The notes below the pieces were generated by a model. It made no database searches. It worked only from the letters and a program-made list of their open reading frames with translations, and was not told the origin of the DNA. Source: an uncultured Angelakisella sp. (GTDB taxonomy: Bacteria > Bacillota > Clostridia > Oscillospirales > Ruminococcaceae). Taken from it: a DNA stretch of 13,910 nucleotides. The stretch spans positions 1 to 13,910 of the forward strand of contig CAJFUT010000147.1 in the NCBI GenBank assembly GCA_904420255.1, given 5' to 3'. This document shows, one piece after another, positions 6,702 through 13,306 of this stretch. Position numbers and translations under genes: made by a program. Position 1 is the first letter of the stretch. Every line of letters begins with the position of its first letter.

Positions 6702-7618
6702 CCCTCCAGCTCCTCTCCTTCCACCCCCATCCCGTCAAAGGGGGGCGTGTATTCCTCCTTGGCGGAGGTCCTCTCCTGGCCGTAGCCGGAAAAGCCCAGC
6801 TCCCGGGCCAGGTCCCGGACCCAGTTGTACTCGAAGGTGGCCACCCGGCGGTCCAGGGCCTTGACCCCTGTTTTCCGGTAAGGGGTATACTGGCTCATGA
6901 GGCTCAGGAGGAAGCTTTCCACCGGCAGGGCCCCGGCCAGCCACCGCAGCAGCTTTTCCGAATCCTTCCGGCTCCCCGGCAGCACCAGGTGCCGCACAAT
7001 AAGCCCCCGGCGGAGCATCCCGTCCTCCCCCCATTCCAGGGGGCCGCTCTGGCGGTACATCTCCAGGATGGCGGCGGAGGCATACCGGAAATAATCCGGC
7101 GCGCCGGCGCAGGTTTCCCCCAGGGCGGGGTCGTAAAACTTCAGGTCCGGCAGCCAGATGTCCACATACCCCTCCAGCAGCCGGAGGGTTTCGGGCTTTT
7201 CATAGCCGCCGGAATTCCACACCACCGGGATGGAGAGCCGCCCTTTCACCAGGTCCAGGGCCCGGACCACCCAGGGGGCGTACTGGGAGGCGGTGACCAG
7301 GTTCAGGTTCCAGGCCCCCGCCTCCTGGAGCTCCAGGAAAATCCGGGCCAGCCGCCGGGTGGAAACCTCCCGGCCCCGGTTCCCGGCGCTGATCTGGTAG
7401 TTCTGGCAGAAGCGGCAGCCCAGGGGGCACCCGGAGAAAAACACCGCCCCCGAGCCCCTGGCGGGGTCGCTGCCGCTGAGGCAGGGCTCCTCCCAACGGT
7501 GGAGGGCGGCCCGGGCCAGCCGGGGCTTTGCCCCGCCGCCGCACCGCCCCAGCCCCCGGGTGCGGTCGGCGCCGCATTCCCTGGGGCAGAGGCCGCATTT
7601 TGTGATGGCCGGCTCCAC
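6698..7618 (-). CDS. PflX-like radical SAM protein (COG1313 family)
   Basis: A 306-aa radical SAM protein related to pyruvate formate-lyase activating enzymes. The SAM-cluster motif is GCPLGCRFCQNYQ (Cys64, Cys68, Cys71). An N-terminal Cys group, CGLCPREC...C (Cys8, Cys11, Cys15, Cys26), suggests a second metal site, as in this uncharacterised family. VWNSGGYE and DIWLPDLKFYDP are typical family blocks. I chose GTG 7616-7618 because AAGGAGG lies 8 nt upstream; a TTG at 7646-7648 would add ten residues but has its G-rich site almost touching it. The gene overlaps the downstream epimerase by 4 nt. No pyruvate formate-lyase or other glycyl-radical enzyme is in the window, so activation of one is not supported; the target is unknown. 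Confidence 0.88.
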   Translation of the reverse strand: MEPAITKCGLCPRECGADRTRGLGRCGGGAKPRLARAALHRWEEPCLSGSDPARGSGAVFFSGCPLGCRFCQNYQISAGNRGREVSTRRLARIFLELQEAGAWNLNLVTASQYAPWVVRALDLVKGRLSIPVVWNSGGYEKPETLRLLEGYVDIWLPDLKFYDPALGETCAGAPDYFRYASAAILEMYRQSGPLEWGEDGMLRRGLIVRHLVLPGSRKDSEKLLRWLAGALPVESFLLSLMSQYTPYRKTGVKALDRRVATFEYNWVRDLARELGFSGYGQERTSAKEEYTPPFDGMGVEGEELEG

Positions 7619-7718
7619 TGGCTCCCCCTCCTTTTCCACTTCTCCCAATCCCCTTTTGTGTTCCTGGTGCTTTCGTTTTCGTCTTCAGTGCAATAAATCC
7701 ATGGCCCAATTGGGCAGA

Positions 7719-7961
7719 TTATGCCTTCGCCTTATGGGCAGTGATAATTGTATAGCTATGTGCGTTCACGGTTATTTTGTAACTGCCTGCAGTTACATAC
7801 CAGTTTTTCCCGATTCTCTCAATTTCAGCAGTTTCGTCCAAAATCTGAACCTTGCTCCATTGGACAACATCGTCTGTTTCAATCTGGCAGTTTCTTTTTA
7901 TTCGCTCTGTACCCATTTCTGTTGTATGAAGCTTATCAATATTTGCAATTAAATGATTCAT
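7719..7961 (-). CDS. DUF3781-family small protein
   Basis: An AT-rich gene of about 80 codons, clearly different in base composition from its neighbours, suggesting acquisition. The core reads IDKLHTTEMGTERIKRN, then DDVVQWSK and GKNWYVTAGSYKITV, and ends HSYTIITAHKAKA, which matches my memory of DUF3781 proteins, a short family of unknown function in Firmicutes. The frame stays open upstream to an ATG at 8064-8066 (115 aa in total), but that ATG lies inside the -10 box of a good promoter, so it would be upstream of the transcript start. ATG 7959-7961 starts at the family core, though no strong ribosome site precedes it. A GCCCAATTGGGC palindrome (7704-7715) follows the stop. Function is unknown. 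Confidence 0.75.
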   Translation of the reverse strand: MNHLIANIDKLHTTEMGTERIKRNCQIETDDVVQWSKVQILDETAEIERIGKNWYVTAGSYKITVNAHSYTIITAHKAKA

Positions 7962-8061
7962 TTTAGCATCTACACACTTCAAAGCTGTCTTTTCGCTATA
8001 CTTGTATATTTGTCCACCACCACTCGCTGGGAACACGAAGTCGAACTGTGACTTTCGCTTT

Positions 8062-8090
8062 ATCATAGCACACGGAAAAAGGGGCGTCAA
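8062..8090 (-). promoter_or_regulatory. Promoter of the DUF3781 gene
   Basis: Leftward TTGACG (8085-8090), a 17-nt spacer and TATGAT (8062-8067) form a near-consensus sigma-A promoter. The -35 box overlaps the yitT-like stop codon and the loop of that gene's terminator. A start near 8055 would leave about 90 nt of leader containing a CGAA(A)GTC/GACTTCG hairpin. Confidence 0.6.
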
Positions 8091-8098
8091 TCCGCCCC
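8076..8098 (-). terminator. Terminator of the YitT-family gene
   Basis: Leftward GGGGCG (8093-8098) pairs with CGCCCC (8081-8086) around a 6-nt loop, followed by TTTTT. The TGA stop of the upstream gene (8087-8089) lies in the loop, an unusually tight arrangement. Confidence 0.75.
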
Positions 8099-8977
8099 CT
8101 CCCCCTTTTCCCGGCTGCGGTGGACCTTCCCCTGGGTGAAGCCCCGCCCCCGGACCTCGCTGACCCGGCTGACCACCAGGAAGGCGTCGGGGTCCAGCTC
8201 CTGGACCAGCCGGGTGAGGCGGTGCAGCTCCCGGCCGCTCACCACCGTCACCACCATGGGCCACCGGTTGCCGTAAAAGCCGGTTTCCGACTGGACCAGG
8301 GTGCAGCCCCGGTCCAGCTCCCGGAGGATCCCCTCCCGGATCTCCTGGTACCGGGGGCTCACCACCTTCACCTGGGTGCGGCCGGCCCCCACCATCAGCA
8401 CCTTGTCCAGCACCAGGGTGTAGGTGATCACCAGAAGGATGCCGTAGAGCACCTGCTCCCGGCGGGCAAAGAGCATCTGCCCCAGGAGGATGGCAAAGTC
8501 AAAGGCGTAGATCCCCACCGAAACCGGCAGCCCCGCCTTCCGGTTCAGCACCAGGGGCGGGATATCCATTCCCCCGGTGGAGGCCCCGGCCCGGATCACC
8601 ATCCCCATGCCCACCCCGATGAGGCCCCCGGCGCAGGCCACCGCCAGGAGGGTATCCTGGGTGGGGAAGGCGATGCCGGGGATCCGCTGGAAGGCCCCCA
8701 GCACCAGGGGGTACCAGAAGCTGCTCACCAGGGTGGTGGCGGCGAACCGCCATCCCAGGGCCCAGAGCCCCACAAAGAACATAGCCGGGTTGAACACCGC
8801 CACAAAGGCCTCCACCGGCACCCCCCACAGGTGGCGCGCCACCAGGGCCAGGCCAGTGCCTCCCCCGGTGATCAGGCCGTTGGGGAGGATAAAGGCCGCC
8901 ACCGCCAGGGCGTAGACGGCGTTGCCCAGGAGGATGGCCCCCAGGCCCGCCAGCTGCTTTTTCCAATCCTGCTTCAT
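8087..8977 (-). CDS. YitT family membrane protein with DUF2179 domain
   Basis: A 296-aa integral membrane protein. About five to six hydrophobic segments span residues 9-192, with the family features ILPNGLITGGGTGLALV and GASTGGMDI (a repeated Gly-rich TGG motif). A soluble C-terminal DUF2179 domain follows (about 200-285; VVSPRYQEIREGIL, ending near EVRGRGF). YitT proteins are widespread in Firmicutes, several paralogues per genome, and their transport role is not settled. I chose ATG 8975-8977 because AAAGGAG lies 8 nt upstream; a TTG at 9029-9031 would fall inside the upstream terminator's T-run. The gene has its own promoter and a terminator within its leader. Confidence 0.92.
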   Translation of the reverse strand: MKQDWKKQLAGLGAILLGNAVYALAVAAFILPNGLITGGGTGLALVARHLWGVPVEAFVAVFNPAMFFVGLWALGWRFAATTLVSSFWYPLVLGAFQRIPGIAFPTQDTLLAVACAGGLIGVGMGMVIRAGASTGGMDIPPLVLNRKAGLPVSVGIYAFDFAILLGQMLFARREQVLYGILLVITYTLVLDKVLMVGAGRTQVKVVSPRYQEIREGILRELDRGCTLVQSETGFYGNRWPMVVTVVSGRELHRLTRLVQELDPDAFLVVSRVSEVRGRGFTQGKVHRSREKGEGAD

Positions 8978-9029
8978 CCATGCCGCTCCTTTCGATTCCT
9001 CTCTTATCAAATCACCGTGCTGAAGGGAC

Positions 9030-9054
9030 AAAAAAAGCAGGCCCTGGGGCCTGC
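9030..9054 (-). terminator. Strong intrinsic terminator between idi and the YitT gene
   Basis: Leftward GCAGGCC (9048-9054) and GGCCTGC (9037-9043) form a perfect 7-bp stem with a 4-nt loop, followed by CTTTTTTT. It can end the idi transcript. Because a promoter lies at 9144-9173, between idi and this hairpin, it also lies in the leader of the YitT gene and could act as an attenuator. Confidence 0.85.
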
Positions 9055-9143
9055 CTTGGGGATTTTTGATTTGGTTGTTTCTCCCGATGCCTCATGGGAG
9101 CTTTTCCCTCCTTCTTCCGGGGGATGCCCCGGGATACCGCCCT

Positions 9144-9173
9144 ATTGTAGCACATCCCGGGGCCGGAAGGCAA
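9144..9173 (-). promoter_or_regulatory. Likely promoter of the YitT-family gene
   Basis: Leftward TTGCCT (9168-9173), an 18-nt spacer, and the extended -10 TGCTACAAT with TACAAT at 9144-9149. The predicted transcript carries a CCGGGG/CCCCGG hairpin, a CTCCCATG/CAT-GGGAG hairpin and then the terminator at 9030-9054, before the ribosome site. Confidence 0.55.
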
Positions 9174-9179
9174 GGGCTT

Positions 9180-9713
9180 TCACCCCCGGCGCCGGCGGAT
9201 CTCCTCCATCACCCGGGGGGCCGCCGCCAGGAACCAGGCCGAAAAATCCCGGGGGCTGCGGACCAGCTCCTCCTCCAGCTCCTCCAGGGGGACCCAGCGG
9301 GCCTCCTCCGCCTCGGCGGGGTCCAGCCGCCAGGCGGCGTCCCGGCACTCCCCCAGGAAAACATGGTCGTACTCATATTCATAAAGGTCCGGGGCGAAGG
9401 AGGCATAATAGATAAACTGGAAGATCTCCTCCAGGGGGGCCTCCAGCCCCACCTCCTCCAGGGTGCGCTCCCGGGCGGCGGAGAGAATCTCCTCCCCGGG
9501 GCCGGGGTGGGAGCAGCAGGCGTTGCTCCAGAGCCCCCCGGAATGGTACTTATCCCGGGCCCGGCGCTGGAGGAACATCCGGTCCCCCTGGTAAAGGAAC
9601 ACCGAAAAGGCCCGGTGGAGCATGGGCCGGGCGTGGGCGGCGGCTTTCTCCTCCACCCCCAGGGGGCGGTCCCGGGTATCCACCAGCAAAACCTGATTTC
9701 TTGGGGCGCTCAT
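9180..9713 (-). CDS. idi: Isopentenyl-diphosphate delta-isomerase, type I
   Basis: A 177-aa Nudix-fold enzyme that interconverts IPP and DMAPP, the two five-carbon isoprenoid units. Cys67 and His69 in SNACCSHP match the catalytic Cys and metal ligand of E. coli Idi at the same numbers. The second motif YEYEYDHVF gives Glu112 and Glu114, equivalent to the catalytic/metal-binding glutamates. The Nudix-like segment AARERTLEEVGL (79-90) is present. ATG 9711-9713 follows AAGGAGG at 8 nt. Many Firmicutes use the unrelated flavin-dependent type II enzyme, so type I here is noteworthy. It is transcribed away from ispDF across a shared 170-nt control region. MEP-pathway cells make both isomers, so Idi probably balances the pools. 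Confidence 0.95.
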   Translation of the reverse strand: MSAPRNQVLLVDTRDRPLGVEEKAAAHARPMLHRAFSVFLYQGDRMFLQRRARDKYHSGGLWSNACCSHPGPGEEILSAARERTLEEVGLEAPLEEIFQFIYYASFAPDLYEYEYDHVFLGECRDAAWRLDPAEAEEARWVPLEELEEELVRSPRDFSAWFLAAAPRVMEEIRRRRG

Positions 9714-9886
9714 CCAATTTCCTCCTTTTTTTATTCACAATTATGTGGTATCGTAGTATAGGCTTATTATAGCATACCAAAGGCCGAAAAAACAGAAGTA
9801 TCGGTGTACAAAGGGGATACGACGCCGCAGCCCCCTGTACATCGCTGCAAACGGTTTGTAAATACCTTTTGAATGAGGTGGAGCAT
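9714..9886. promoter_or_regulatory. Divergent control region between idi and ispDF
   Basis: AT-rich relative to its surroundings. A leftward extended -10, TGCTATAAT (TATAAT at 9766-9771), should serve idi; its -35 is poor. An imperfect 32-bp inverted repeat, GGTAT...ATACC, overlaps this box and looks operator-like. A weak rightward promoter (TTCACA 9734-9739, 17 nt, TATAGG 9757-9762) may serve ispDF. A second inverted repeat, TGTACA(AA)GGGG against CCCC(C)TGTACA (9805-9841), would form a hairpin in the ispDF leader. Confidence 0.5.
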
Positions 9887-11053
9887 TTGTACCAGCAAAA
9901 AACGGTTTCCGCCATCCTGCTGGCGGCGGGGGAAAGCCGCCGCTTCGGCGGGGATAAGCTCACCGCCCCCCTGGGGGGGCGGACGGTGGTGGAATGGGCC
10001 GCCCGGGCCCTCTTCTCCGCCCCCTGGGCGGACCAGCGCATCGTGGTGGCCGCCCCCGAGCGGGTGGAGGAGCTGTCGGCCCTTCTGGGGGAGTTTCCCG
10101 GCCTGGAGGTGATCCCCGGAGGCAGCACCCGGTGCCAGTCCTCCCTGCTGGGCCTCAGGGCCGCCCGGGGGGAGCTGGTGCTGGTCCACGACGGAGCCCG
10201 TCCCCTGCTGGACCAGGGGACGGTGGAGCGGTGCCTGGCCGCGGCCTCCGCGGAAGGGGCCTGCGCCGCCGCCATCCACGCCGCCGACACGGTGAAGGTC
10301 ACCGACGGGGCGGGCCGTGTGCTCCAGACCACCCCCCGGAAAAACACCTGGCAGGTCCAGTCCCCCCAGGCCTTCCGGCGGGAGCTGATCCTCGCCGCCT
10401 ATGAGAAGGCCGACCCCGCCGACCCCGCCCTCACCGACGACTGCATGGCGGCGGAGCGGGCCGGCTTCCCGGTGGTGCTGGTGCCGGGGAGCCCCGCCAA
10501 CCTGAAAATCACCGCCCCCTCGGACCTGGACCTGGCCAAGGCCCTGGGCCCGGCCCTGGGGCTTTGGAAGGAGGAACCGCCTGTGATCCGCACCGGCATC
10601 GGCCAGGACAGCCACCGGATGAGCCCCCCGGACGCCCCCGGCGCCATGGTGCTGGGGGGAGTGCCCTTCCCGGGATACCCGCCCCTCCTGGCCAACAGCG
10701 ACGGGGACGTGGTGCTTCACGCCCTCTGCAACGCCATTTCCGGGGTGAGCTGCGAAAACATCCTGGGGGAGCGGGCCGACCGCATCTGCCAGAGCGGCGT
10801 CACCGACAGCGCCGTCTATGTGGCGGAGGCCCTCCGCTTCCTCTCCGGCCGGGTGATCCACGCCTCCTTCACCATCGAGTGCCGGGAGCCCAAGATCTCC
10901 CCCCGGATCCCCGCCATGCGCCGGCGGATCGGGGAGCTGCTGGACCTGCCCCCGGACCGGATCGGGATCACTGCCACCTCGGGGGAGGGCCTCACCGGCT
11001 TCGGCCGGGGGGAGGGGATCAGCGTATTCTGCATCGTCACGGTGGAGGGATGA
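9887..11053 (+). CDS. ispDF: Bifunctional IspD/IspF enzyme (IspDF fusion)
   Basis: A 388-aa fusion. Residues 1 to about 225 are IspD, which couples MEP to CTP giving CDP-ME: ILLAAGESRRFGGDK (10-24) is the CTP-binding loop and VHDGARP (100-106) the second signature. From Val233 follows IspF, which cyclises CDP-ME 2-phosphate to MEcPP: GIGQDSH supplies zinc ligands Asp241 and His243, and NSDGDVVLH supplies His278. The IspF half is atypical: Asn270 replaces the usual His of the HSDGD motif, and the DIGxHFPDTD segment is replaced by an ENILGERAD-type sequence. I chose TTG 9887 because AGGTGG lies 5 nt upstream; an upstream in-frame TTG (9869) lacks a site. An internal GGAGG precedes a GTG at 10583, exactly where IspF begins. 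ispE follows after 4 nt. Confidence 0.93.
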   Translation: MYQQKTVSAILLAAGESRRFGGDKLTAPLGGRTVVEWAARALFSAPWADQRIVVAAPERVEELSALLGEFPGLEVIPGGSTRCQSSLLGLRAARGELVLVHDGARPLLDQGTVERCLAAASAEGACAAAIHAADTVKVTDGAGRVLQTTPRKNTWQVQSPQAFRRELILAAYEKADPADPALTDDCMAAERAGFPVVLVPGSPANLKITAPSDLDLAKALGPALGLWKEEPPVIRTGIGQDSHRMSPPDAPGAMVLGGVPFPGYPPLLANSDGDVVLHALCNAISGVSCENILGERADRICQSGVTDSAVYVAEALRFLSGRVIHASFTIECREPKISPRIPAMRRRIGELLDLPPDRIGITATSGEGLTGFGRGEGISVFCIVTVEG

Positions 11054-11057
11054 GGCC

Positions 11058-11900
11058 ATGGAGCAAGTGACCGAAAAGGCCCGGGCCAAGCTGAACCTCA
11101 CCATGGAGGTGCTGGACCGCCGCCCCGACGGCTACCACAACATCCGCTCGGTGATGGTCTTTCTGGACCTTTGGGACCGGGTGACGGTGGAAAAGGCCCC
11201 GGCCTTCTCCTTCTGGTGCAGCGACCCCGCCCTGGACGGCCCGGAAAACCTGGCGGTCCGGGCCTGGGAGGCCCTCCGGGCCCGGTACCCGGCGGGGCCG
11301 GTGTCCATCCGCCTCACAAAGCGGACCCCCTGCCAGAGCGGCATGGGGGGCGGCAGCGCCGACGCCGCGGCGGTGCTGCGGGGCCTGAACCGGCTTTTCC
11401 GCCTGGGGCTTTCCCGGGAGGAGCTGTGCCGGGTGGGGCGGTCCCTGGGGGCCGACGTCCCCGCCTGCGTGCTGGAAGGGGGCGTCCTGGCGGAGGGCAT
11501 CGGGGAGCGGGTGACCCCCTTTTCCCCGGGGGAGCTTCACTTTGTGGTGCTCAAGCCCGGGGCCTCCTTCTCCACCCCCCGGATGTATGCCCGGCTGGAC
11601 CAGACCCCCGGAGCCCGTCCCCCTGGGGACCACCGGGCCATGGCGGCGGCGGCAGCCGCCGGGGACGCCCGGAGGGTGGCGGCCCTCCTGATGAACCACT
11701 TTGAGGGGGCGGCGGAGGCCCCGGAGGAAATCGCCCGGGCCAAGTCCCTCCTGGTGGAGGCGGGGGCCCTGGGGGCCTCCATGACCGGGGCCGGCTCGGC
11801 GGTATTCGGAGTCTTCCCCGGACGGGAAGAAGCCTCCCGCGCCTGGGAGGCCCTGAAAGGCCGGTATCCGACGGCCTTCCTCTGCGCCGCGGCCCCCTGA
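11058..11900 (+). CDS. ispE: 4-diphosphocytidyl-2-C-methyl-D-erythritol kinase
   Basis: A 280-aa GHMP kinase that phosphorylates CDP-ME with ATP, the step between the two activities of IspDF. The start AKLNLTMEVLDRRPDGYHN is the family's substrate-binding region (Lys11 and the DGYH motif), SGMGGGSADAA (94-104) is the ATP-binding glycine loop, and the C-terminal GASMTGAGSAVFGVF is the third GHMP motif. Length matches typical IspE (about 280-300). ATG 11058 lies 4 nt after the ispDF stop, with GGAGGGATGAGG as the ribosome site, so translation is coupled. A weak terminator hairpin follows its stop. Confidence 0.96.
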   Translation: MEQVTEKARAKLNLTMEVLDRRPDGYHNIRSVMVFLDLWDRVTVEKAPAFSFWCSDPALDGPENLAVRAWEALRARYPAGPVSIRLTKRTPCQSGMGGGSADAAAVLRGLNRLFRLGLSREELCRVGRSLGADVPACVLEGGVLAEGIGERVTPFSPGELHFVVLKPGASFSTPRMYARLDQTPGARPPGDHRAMAAAAAAGDARRVAALLMNHFEGAAEAPEEIARAKSLLVEAGALGASMTGAGSAVFGVFPGREEASRAWEALKGRYPTAFLCAAAP

Positions 11901-11901
11901 C

Positions 11902-11940
11902 GGCGGGGCGCCGCCTGAATTTTTCCGGGGACGGCCCCGG
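11902..11940 (+). terminator. Hairpin pair after ispE, first one terminator-like
   Basis: GGCGG (11902-11906) and CCGCC (11911-11915) form a short stem followed by TGAATTTTT. A second perfect hairpin, CCGGGG/CCCCGG (11925-11940), comes directly after, then the ribosome site of the next gene. Probably a partial terminator that lowers expression of the downstream genes. Confidence 0.4.
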
Positions 11941-11959
11941 CAGAAAGGAAATCAACCAA

Positions 11960-13267
11960 ATGCTGGAATTGACGACGGAACTGGAACAGCTGGAGCGGGA
12001 GGGGACTCCCATCCGGGTAGGGATCATCGGGGTGGGCCAGATGGGCCGGGCCCTGGCGGGGCAGCTGGCCCTGCTGCCGGGGATCCGCCCGGCGGTGACG
12101 GTGGACCACCGGCCCCCCCGGGCCCGGACGGCCCTCCTGGCCTCCGGCGTGCCGGAGGAGCGGATCGCCCAGGCCGAAACCCCAGAAGAGGCGGAGGAGC
12201 TGATCCGCCGGGGGAAGCTGGTCATCGGCGGGGACGGCCTCCTGGCCGCCCGGACCCCCTCGGTGGACGTGGTGGTGGACGCCACCGGCAACATTGAGGA
12301 CGGCCTCCTCTACTCCCTGGAGGCCATCGCCCACAGGAAGCACCTGGTGACCATGAACGCCGAGGCGGACGTGACGGTGGGGCCCCTTCTGGCCCGGAAG
12401 GCCCGGGAGGCCGGGGTGGTCTACACCGGCATGGCGGGGGATGAGCCCGGGGCGGTGATGGAGCTTTACCGCTTCGCCCGGGCCATGGGCCTGACGGTGC
12501 TGGTGCTGGGCAAGGGGAAAAACAACCATGTGGACCTGGAGGCCAACCCGGACACCGCCGCCCGGGAAGCGGCGGAAAAGGGGATGAACCCCCGGATGCT
12601 GGCCTCCTTCCAGGACGGCACCAAGACCATGGTGGAGCTCACCGCCATGGCCAACGCCACCGGCTTCCTGCCGGACGTCCCCGGGGCCCGTGGGCCCTCC
12701 GCCGCCGCGGAGGAGCTGCCGGGGCTCTACCGCCTCCGGGAGGAGGGGGGGATCCTCAGCCGGTACGCCACGGTGGATTACGTCAACGGGGTGGCGCCGG
12801 GGGTGTTCGCCATCGTCACCACCCCCCACCCGGAGCTGCGGGCCCAGCTCCGGTACCTCTCCATGGGGGAGGGCCCCAACTACCTCCTCTACCGCCCCTA
12901 CCACCTGTGCAGCATGGAAACCCCCATTTCCATCGCCAGGGCAGCCCTCCGCGGGATGGCAACCATCGCCCCTCTGGCGGAGGCCCCCTTCGCCGAAACG
13001 GCGGCGGTGGCAAAGCGGGACCTCCGGGCCGGGGAGCTGCTGGACGGCATCGGCGGCTACACCGTTTACGGCACCATCCTTTCCCACCGGGACGCCGCCG
13101 CCCAGGGGGCGCTGCCCATGGGCCTGGTGAACCGCCGGACCCGGATGAAGCGGGACGCCGCCAAAGGGCAGCTGATTACCTACGACATGGTGGAGCTTTG
13201 GGAGGATTCCCTGGCCCTCCGCCTTCGGAAAGAGCAGGATGGGCTTCTGGGCAAAGGGCTTCTGTAA
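11960..13267 (+). CDS. NAD(P)-dependent SAF-domain oxidoreductase, candidate DXR-II (DRL-like)
   Basis: A 435-aa protein of the homoserine-dehydrogenase-like family with a C-terminal SAF domain. The Rossmann motif is GIIGVGQMG (21-29). The central catalytic domain contains MNAEADVTVGP (from residue 132), AGDEPGAVMEL and GKGKNN (184-189). The SAF-like part begins near AAVAKRDLRAGELL (from 348). This family includes DRL, the type II DXP reductoisomerase of Brucella, which turns DXP into MEP without resembling canonical DXR; conserved blocks and length fit. Location directly after ispDF and ispE supports that role, but paralogues with other or unknown activities exist and are often mislabelled homoserine dehydrogenase or FlgA. 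ATG 11960 has AAAGGA about 10 nt upstream. It is in tandem with the 178-aa gene that follows. Confidence 0.75.
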   Translation: MLELTTELEQLEREGTPIRVGIIGVGQMGRALAGQLALLPGIRPAVTVDHRPPRARTALLASGVPEERIAQAETPEEAEELIRRGKLVIGGDGLLAARTPSVDVVVDATGNIEDGLLYSLEAIAHRKHLVTMNAEADVTVGPLLARKAREAGVVYTGMAGDEPGAVMELYRFARAMGLTVLVLGKGKNNHVDLEANPDTAAREAAEKGMNPRMLASFQDGTKTMVELTAMANATGFLPDVPGARGPSAAAEELPGLYRLREEGGILSRYATVDYVNGVAPGVFAIVTTPHPELRAQLRYLSMGEGPNYLLYRPYHLCSMETPISIARAALRGMATIAPLAEAPFAETAAVAKRDLRAGELLDGIGGYTVYGTILSHRDAAAQGALPMGLVNRRTRMKRDAAKGQLITYDMVELWEDSLALRLRKEQDGLLGKGLL

Positions 13268-13306
13268 AAAGCCTGATGCCGAAGCCCTTCCGGAAAGGAG
13301 GACACA

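Noticed and set aside
8064..8066. ATG as start of a 115-aa DUF3781 protein
   Set aside because: The codon lies inside the TATGAT -10 box of the likely promoter and has no ribosome site; the family core begins at the later ATG.
9055..9143. Known riboswitch classes (cobalamin, FMN, THF, preQ1) in the YitT leader
   Set aside because: None of the conserved boxes I know for these classes is visible; only generic hairpins and a terminator are.
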